Source of the DNA: an uncultured Pelagimonas sp.
GTDB taxonomy: Bacteria > Pseudomonadota > Alphaproteobacteria > Rhodobacterales > Rhodobacteraceae
Assembly: GCA_947497905.1 (NCBI GenBank)
Contig: CANMIH010000001.1
Location: 620,001 to 684,000, forward strand
DNA length: 64,000 nucleotides
Reading direction: 5' to 3'
Under the pieces are notes generated by a model. The model saw only the letters and a list, made by a program, of their open reading frames with translations, made no database searches and had not been told where the DNA came from. The position numbers were made by a program, and so were the translations under genes. How positions within the stretch are numbered: position 1 is the stretch's first letter; every line of letters starts with the position of its first letter. Shown piece after piece: positions 58,865 through 64,000 of this stretch.

Positions 58865-59485
58865 ATGGCCTTTCATGATGTGAGATTTCCAACAGATCTG
58901 AGCTTTGGCTCGGTGGGTGGTCCTGAACGGCGCACAGAAATTGTCGAGCTTGTCAGTGGGTTTGAGGAGCGCAATACGCCCTGGGCCCATTCGCGGCGGC
59001 GCTATGACGCGGGGCTCGGCATGCGATCGCTTGAGGACATTGATCAGTTGATCGCCTTTTTTGAGGCGCGCCAGGGACAGCTGCATGGGTTTCGCTGGAA
59101 AGACTGGATGGATTTCAAGTCCTGCGCAGCCTCAGCTCAGGTGACGGCTTTGGATCAGCAGATCGGGGTGGGCGATGGGGTACAACGGGTGTTCGCCCTG
59201 CGCAAAACTTACAGCTCTGGTGGGGTGACGTATCAGCGGAGAATTGCAAAACCCGTTGTGGGCACTGTGCTGGTGGCCGTGGAGGGCATTGCCCAATCGC
59301 ATTCTCTGGATGGTGACACCGGTGAGATCACCTTTGATGTGGCACCTGTTGTAGGCGCGGCTGTGACCGCAGGATTTGAGTTTGATGTGCCGGTGCGCTT
59401 TGACACAGACCGGATTGAAATCAGTGCCTCGGGCTTTCAGGCCGGGCAAGTGCCTGATGTCCCTGTTATTGAGGTGCGGGTCTGA
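58865..59485 (+). CDS. GTA protein g12, distal tail protein (DUF2460)
   Basis: A 206-residue DUF2460 protein with F-H-D-V-R-F-P, the S-G-G/S-F-E-E-R-N segment, W-A-H-S-R-R-R-Y-D-A-G, and G-F-R-W-K-D-W-M-D-F-K. It forms the ring joining tube and hub. An AGGAGG box ends five bases before the ATG region at 58865. The stop overlaps the g13 start. Confidence 0.9.
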   Translation: MAFHDVRFPTDLSFGSVGGPERRTEIVELVSGFEERNTPWAHSRRRYDAGLGMRSLEDIDQLIAFFEARQGQLHGFRWKDWMDFKSCAASAQVTALDQQIGVGDGVQRVFALRKTYSSGGVTYQRRIAKPVVGTVLVAVEGIAQSHSLDGDTGEITFDVAPVVGAAVTAGFEFDVPVRFDTDRIEISASGFQAGQVPDVPVIEVRV

Positions 59486-60369
59486 TGCCGGGGGCTGCGC
59501 TGTTAGACGCGCATTTGCAGAGCGGTTGTACTACGGTTGCCCGCGTCTGGTCGGTGAACCGCAAAGACGGTGTTGTACTTGGCTTTACTGATCACGATCA
59601 GGATCTGACCTTTGATGGTGTGATCTATCGAGCGGATACCGGGCTCAGCGCGCGGGCAGTTCAGCAAAGCACAGGGCTATCGGTTGATAATACCGAGGCC
59701 TTGGGCGCATTGAGTGCTGCGGCGATCCGCGAAGCAGATATCAGTGCGGGGCGCTATGATGGGGCCGAGGTGCTGTCGTGGTTGGTCAATTGGAGTGATG
59801 TGGCTGCGCGCAAATTGGTGTTTCGGGGTCACATCGGTGAATTGCGTCGTCACGGTGGGGCCTTTCATGCCGAGCTGCGCGGGCTGACCGATGTGCTGAA
59901 CCGTCCGATGGGGCGGGTGATCCAGAAATCCTGCTCTGTGGTTCTGGGAGATGGCGCCTGTGGCGTCGATCTGAACGCGCCGGGGGTGTCCACTCTGGCT
60001 TTGGTTCATGAGCTCGCCACATCCAACCGATTTGTGTTGAGCGGTGTCGAAGGGTTTGACGAATGTTGGTTTAGGCGCGGGCGGTTCCACGTGCTCACCG
60101 GTGAGGGGGCGGGGTTATCTCACGCCATTCAAGACGATCGGCAAAACGGTGCCCTGCGTGTGATTGACCTATGGGAGGCGCTGCGCGTGGATATCCATCC
60201 CGGAGATCAGATCCGCCTTATTGCGGGCTGTGATGGGTCGATGACACAGTGTCAGTCCAGATTTGGAAATCTCCTGAACTACCGTGGTTTTCCCGATGTG
60301 CCGAATGAGGATTGGCTGACCGCCATGCCAGCTCAGACTGCGCAACGTAGCGGCGGGAGCAGACGATGA
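59485..60369 (+). CDS. GTA protein g13, baseplate hub (DUF2163)
   Basis: A 294-residue hub protein. It has T-V-A-R-V-W-S-V, L-G-F-T-D-H-D-Q-D-L-T-F-D-G near the start, and a C-terminal set of cysteines: S-C-S-V-V, G-A-C-G-V-D, A-G-C-D and T-Q-C. The published RcGTA structure reports an iron-sulfur cluster in this protein, and these cysteines are the obvious ligands. ATGA overlap with g14. Confidence 0.9.
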   Translation: MPGAALLDAHLQSGCTTVARVWSVNRKDGVVLGFTDHDQDLTFDGVIYRADTGLSARAVQQSTGLSVDNTEALGALSAAAIREADISAGRYDGAEVLSWLVNWSDVAARKLVFRGHIGELRRHGGAFHAELRGLTDVLNRPMGRVIQKSCSVVLGDGACGVDLNAPGVSTLALVHELATSNRFVLSGVEGFDECWFRRGRFHVLTGEGAGLSHAIQDDRQNGALRVIDLWEALRVDIHPGDQIRLIAGCDGSMTQCQSRFGNLLNYRGFPDVPNEDWLTAMPAQTAQRSGGSRR

Positions 60370-60800
60370 CCCGGCAGGTTGCGCTGGCGCGTGCGTGGAT
60401 TGGCACACCTTATGTCCATCAGGCTTCGTCCAAGGGGGCAGGGTGCGACTGTCTGGGGCTTGTGCGCGGTATCTGGCGAGAGCTCTGCGGAGAGGAACCC
60501 GTCAAGGTACCGCCCTATAGCAAGGACTGGTCAGAACCTCAGGGTGAAGAGAGGTTATGGCGAGCGGCAGACTACCTGCTCTGCGCCAAACCCCTGACGG
60601 ATGCGGCATTGGGGGACGTGTTGTTGTTTCGGATGCGGGCTGGATCTGTGGCCAAACACCTAGGCATTCAAAGCGCTATCGGATCTGAGGCGCGATTTAT
60701 CCATGCCTATTCGGGGCATGGCGTTGTGGAAAGCGCGTTGGGTCCAGCCTGGGCGCAGCGCGTGGTTGCACGGTTTGGTTGGCCTGAGGGGTATGAGTGA
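60366..60800 (+). CDS. GTA protein g14, NlpC/P60 cell-wall peptidase
   Basis: A 144-residue NlpC/P60 cysteine peptidase: nucleophile C29 in G-C-D-C-L-G-L, H98 in V-A-K-H-L-G-I, and a third polar residue near H113 (F-I-H-A-Y). It sits in the tail tip and is thought to open the peptidoglycan of the recipient cell. It overlaps g13 by four bases and shares one base with g15. Confidence 0.93.
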   Translation: MTRQVALARAWIGTPYVHQASSKGAGCDCLGLVRGIWRELCGEEPVKVPPYSKDWSEPQGEERLWRAADYLLCAKPLTDAALGDVLLFRMRAGSVAKHLGIQSAIGSEARFIHAYSGHGVVESALGPAWAQRVVARFGWPEGYE

Positions 60801-63800
60801 TGGCAACGGTTCTTCTGTCAGCTGCAGGGGCAGCGCTTGGAAGCTCTATTGGCGGTTCGGTTCTGGGGCTGTCCATGACCGCAGTGGGGCGATTTGCAGG
60901 GGCGAGCCTTGGCCGCCGCATCGATCAGGCGGTGCTGGGGCAGGGGAGTGAGCCGGTTGAGACCGGGCGGGTGGACCGGTTTCGTCTGACAGGCGCGGGG
61001 GAAGGCGTCGCGATCTCGACGGTTTTCGGACGGGTGCGCATCGGTGGGCATGTGATCTGGGCTTCGCAGTTTTCAGAGCATGTCACCCGCCGGCGGGTGT
61101 CCGGTGGCGGTAAGGGGGCGCCGTCAACCAAAGTCGATGAGCACAGCTATAGTGTCAGTCTGGCCTTGGCGCTGTGTGAGGGTGAGATCGCCGGTGTGAC
61201 CCGTGTCTGGGCGGATGGGGTGGAACAGGATCTTCTAGATCTCAATATGCGCGTCTATCCCGGAACTGGGGATCAACTCCCTAATCCGGCCATCGAAGCG
61301 ATTGAGGGCGCAGGCACAGTGCCGGCCTATCGGGGCACCGCCTATGTTGTGTTCGAAGATTTGCCTCTGGGGCGCTTCGGCAACCGCGTGCCTCAGTTCA
61401 GTTTTGAGGTGACCCGACCGGATCTGAGCCAGGAGAACGCGTTGCCTCTGGCGGTGCGCGGGGTGGCGATGGTGCCGGGGACAGGGGAATATGCCCTAGC
61501 CTCGGAACTGGTATATCGCAATCACTCGGGCGGTCCTGCGGCTCTGTTCGCGGATGGGGGAAATGTGGCGCCCAACAACAACACTCCCAATGCGCAATCG
61601 GATCTTCAGACCTCTCTGGATCAGATGGAGGTTGAGCTGCCAAACTGTGGGGCGGTGTCGCTGATCGTCAGTTGGTTCGGCGATGATCTGCGGTGTGGCA
61701 GCTGCCAGATCCGGCCGAAGGTGGAGCTGACGAGCTATGACGCGGAGACCATGCCCTGGCGGGTCGCAGGCCTGAGCCGGAGTGAGGCTGACACCGTTCC
61801 CACGGATGGGGGCAACCCCGTGTATGGCGGAACCCCCTGTGACCAATCGGTCATGCAGGCGATTGCGACGCTCAAGGAACGTGGACTGGGGGTGATGTAT
61901 TATCCCTTTATCCTGATGGACCAGATGGCAGGTAACACGTTGCCTGATCCCTGGAGTGCGGCAGGCACTCAGGCGCATCTGCCATGGAGAGGGCGGATCA
62001 CGCTCAGCACCGCACCGGGGCAAAGTGGGACACCTGATCGGACAGAGGCGGCCCGCGATGAAGTTGAAGCCTTCTTCGGGGCCGCTTCTGCCAGCGACTT
62101 CGTTCTTTCCGGCTCTGAGATCCAGTATACAGGCCCTGAGGAGTGGGGGTATCGGCGTTTTGTCCTGCATCAGGCCGCCCTTTGTGCCGCTGCAGGTGGG
62201 GTAGAGGCTTTTTGCATCGGGTCCGAGATGCGTGGGCTGACCCAGATCCGAGACGATCAGGGATTTGTCGCCGTTGAGCAACTGCGCCAATTGGCAAGCG
62301 AATGCCGCGCATTGCTGGGCGCCTCGGTCAAAATTGGCTATGCGGCAGATTGGAGCGAATACTTCGGGTATCACCCTCAGGACGGTTCAGGAGATGTCTA
62401 TTTCCATCTCGATGCGCTTTGGGCAAACCCAAACATCGATTTCATCGGCATAGACAATTACATGCCCCTGTCGGATTGGCGTAAGGGAGAGAGCCATGCC
62501 GATGCACACTGGGGGGCAATCCATAAACCAGAATATCTGAGGGCGAACGTCGAAGGCGGGGAAGGGTACGACTGGTACTACAGCTCAGAGACCGACAGAG
62601 AGAACCAGATCAGGACGCCCATAACCGATGGAGCGTTTCACGAACCTTGGGTCTGGCGATACAAAGATCTGCGCAATTGGTGGGGAAACGCACACCACAA
62701 TCGCATAGATGGGATCCGCGATAGTCAACCGACGGATTGGGTGCCGCAATCCAAACCGATCTGGTTCACCGAAGTGGGCTGTGCCGCCATCGACAAGGGG
62801 GCGAACCAGCCCAGTAAGTTTCTTGATCCAAAATCCTCGGAAAGCGCGTTGCCTTGGTACTCCACGGGGCGTCGCGACGACGCCATGATGCGCGCCTACC
62901 TTGAGGCCATGCTTGGGTATTGGGCCGAGAACAATCCGATCTCCGAGAGCTATGGCGAGCCTATGCTGGATCTGGAGCACAGCTTTGTCTGGGCCTGGGA
63001 CGCACGGCCCTATCCCTGGTTTCCCGCGGCCAACGAGATGTGGAGCGATGGGCCAAATTATCAAACCGGCCATTGGTTGAATGGCCGGGCCTCTGGACAG
63101 GCGCTGGGCTCTGTGGTTCGACAGATTTGTGCAACGGCCGGGCTCACGGAGATTGATGTTTCGGGTCTTTATGGTGAGGTGCGCGGGTATGTGGTGTCCG
63201 ATGTCGGTGACGCACGGCGCGCGCTTCAGCCTTTGATGTTGGCCTACGGGTTTGATGCAATAGAACGCGACGGGGTGTTGGTGTTTCGCATGCGCGCAGG
63301 GAAGGATGCGATCACGCTTGACCCGCAAAGCTGTGCCGTTAGCCCCGAGCTAGACGCCGATCTGATTGAGACACGTGCTGGAGACGGCTCGATGATTGCT
63401 CATGTACGGCTTGGATTTGTTGAGGCTGACGGGGACCATACCTTGGCAAATGAAGAGGCGCACTGGCCGGGTGAAGATCGGTTGTCAGTTTCGGAAAGTG
63501 AGATTGCCCTGACGTTGACACGCAGCGAGGCAAAATCCATCTCCGAGCGCTGGCTGGCGGAAAGTCGAGCTGCTCGTGAGACTCTGCGCTTTGCCCTGCC
63601 ACCGTCGCGTGGTGCGCTGGGCGCTGGAGATGTGGTGCGTCTGGCGCTGCCGCAGGGGGATGTTCTGGCGCGCATCGATCAGGTCGAGGTTCAGGATCAT
63701 CTGGTGGTTGATGCGGTTCGGATTGACCCCAATGTGTATCAGCCCTCGGTCAGCCCAATGACTGCGGCATCTGTCCAGAAACCGTCGCCTGCGACGCCAG

Positions 63801-64000
63801 TTACTCCAGTGTTTCTTGATCTACCACTCCTGACGGGGGACGAGGTGCCTCACGCGCCTTATATTGCTGTCGCTGCCGATCCTTGGCCGGGTGAGATTGC
63901 GGTGTACGACAGCGAACAGGACGCAGGATATACCCTAAACACCAGGGTCGAGGCCCCAAGCATTCTTGGCGTGACGGAATCCGAGCTGCGCTGGGCACCC
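60800..64000 (+). CDS. GTA protein g15, large tail-tip (megatron) protein, partial
   Basis: An open frame of 1067 codons running off the window end. It starts M-A-T-V-L-L-S-A-A-G-A-A-L-G with a hydrophobic Gly-rich N-terminus, has a GTA TIM-barrel domain in the middle (K-I-G-Y-A-A-D-W-S-E-Y-F-G-Y at about 510-523, F-I-G-I-D-N-Y-M-P-L-S-D-W near 550) and a phage-tail domain from about residue 773 (R-Q-I-C-A-T-A-G-L). RcGTA gp15 is about 1300 residues, so roughly 200-250 are missing. It forms the tail tip and penetrates the envelope. Confidence 0.95.
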   Translation, partial: MATVLLSAAGAALGSSIGGSVLGLSMTAVGRFAGASLGRRIDQAVLGQGSEPVETGRVDRFRLTGAGEGVAISTVFGRVRIGGHVIWASQFSEHVTRRRVSGGGKGAPSTKVDEHSYSVSLALALCEGEIAGVTRVWADGVEQDLLDLNMRVYPGTGDQLPNPAIEAIEGAGTVPAYRGTAYVVFEDLPLGRFGNRVPQFSFEVTRPDLSQENALPLAVRGVAMVPGTGEYALASELVYRNHSGGPAALFADGGNVAPNNNTPNAQSDLQTSLDQMEVELPNCGAVSLIVSWFGDDLRCGSCQIRPKVELTSYDAETMPWRVAGLSRSEADTVPTDGGNPVYGGTPCDQSVMQAIATLKERGLGVMYYPFILMDQMAGNTLPDPWSAAGTQAHLPWRGRITLSTAPGQSGTPDRTEAARDEVEAFFGAASASDFVLSGSEIQYTGPEEWGYRRFVLHQAALCAAAGGVEAFCIGSEMRGLTQIRDDQGFVAVEQLRQLASECRALLGASVKIGYAADWSEYFGYHPQDGSGDVYFHLDALWANPNIDFIGIDNYMPLSDWRKGESHADAHWGAIHKPEYLRANVEGGEGYDWYYSSETDRENQIRTPITDGAFHEPWVWRYKDLRNWWGNAHHNRIDGIRDSQPTDWVPQSKPIWFTEVGCAAIDKGANQPSKFLDPKSSESALPWYSTGRRDDAMMRAYLEAMLGYWAENNPISESYGEPMLDLEHSFVWAWDARPYPWFPAANEMWSDGPNYQTGHWLNGRASGQALGSVVRQICATAGLTEIDVSGLYGEVRGYVVSDVGDARRALQPLMLAYGFDAIERDGVLVFRMRAGKDAITLDPQSCAVSPELDADLIETRAGDGSMIAHVRLGFVEADGDHTLANEEAHWPGEDRLSVSESEIALTLTRSEAKSISERWLAESRAARETLRFALPPSRGALGAGDVVRLALPQGDVLARIDQVEVQDHLVVDAVRIDPNVYQPSVSPMTAASVQKPSPATPVTPVFLDLPLLTGDEVPHAPYIAVAADPWPGEIAVYDSEQDAGYTLNTRVEAPSILGVTESELRWAP

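Noticed and set aside
62585-63328. Minus-strand frame of 247 codons within GTA g15
   Set aside because: g15 has the GTA TIM-barrel and tail-domain motifs in the plus frame; the other frame has no support.
50068-64000. Ordinary prophage
   Set aside because: No integrase, replication or lysogeny genes; the gene order and short tape measure are those of the GTA.

Overview
The window reads as chromosomal DNA of an alphaproteobacterium of the Rhodobacterales, most likely the Roseobacter group. The clearest sign is the gene-transfer-agent (GTA) structural cluster from 50.07 kb to the right edge, in the gene order known from Rhodobacter capsulatus (g1, g2, g3, g3.5, g4 to g10, g10.1, g11 to g15). 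The moderately high GC, the DUF4167 protein next to prfA-prmC and the fabD/fabG/acpP arrangement agree with this. I saw no tRNA, rRNA, insertion sequence, CRISPR array or integrase.

Layout. 0-5.4 kb: a hexose-type ABC transporter operon (binding protein, two permeases, ATPase, start of a further gene) divergent from a LacI regulator, with two identical 14-bp palindromic operators between them. 5.7-10.3 kb: trigger factor, an MFS transporter, a glycine-zipper lipoprotein and the rpsF-rpsR-rplI operon. 10.5-13.4 kb: a small membrane protein, a periplasmic YceI protein and a cytochrome b561-YceI fusion. 13.6-17.1 kb: fabD, a 92-residue unknown gene, fabG, acpP and a HisA-like paralogue. 17.2-20.3 kb: an EamA transporter behind a textbook FMN riboswitch (RibN-type riboflavin importer), an orphan iron-binding protein and mazG. 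20.4-23.8 kb: two tandem M20 amidohydrolases and an agmatinase-family gene; inverted repeats overlap the start codon or ribosome binding site of all three. 23.9-27.2 kb: DUF1499, prfA, prmC, DUF4167. 27.3-29.2 kb: a LysR regulator and a periplasmic tyrosine phosphatase.

29.3-38.8 kb is the outer-membrane biogenesis block lptF-lptG-lptD-surA-pdxA-rsmA on the minus strand. It is interrupted between pdxA and rsmA by a TetR regulator and a divergent alpha/beta hydrolase that share two AAGTAAA-N8-TTTAC operators. 39-50 kb holds housekeeping and single genes: pepA, holC, a retropepsin-like protease, MarC, a glycosyltransferase-like protein, a J-domain protein, an ABC-F ATPase, ndk, an SRPBCC protein, a WYL regulator, a TfoX C-terminal-domain protein and an aminotransferase.

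50-64 kb is the GTA cluster: terminase, portal, protease, capsid, connectors, tail tube, chaperones, short tape measure, baseplate hub, peptidase and the large tail-tip protein (cut by the window end). One non-phage gene, a glycine-zipper lipoprotein with the same architecture as the one at 8.5 kb, sits between g2 and g3. The features most worth a second look are the start-codon hairpins of the amidohydrolase/agmatinase operon, the TetR/hydrolase insertion, the HisA paralogue with an altered catalytic acid, and the lipoprotein inside the GTA.
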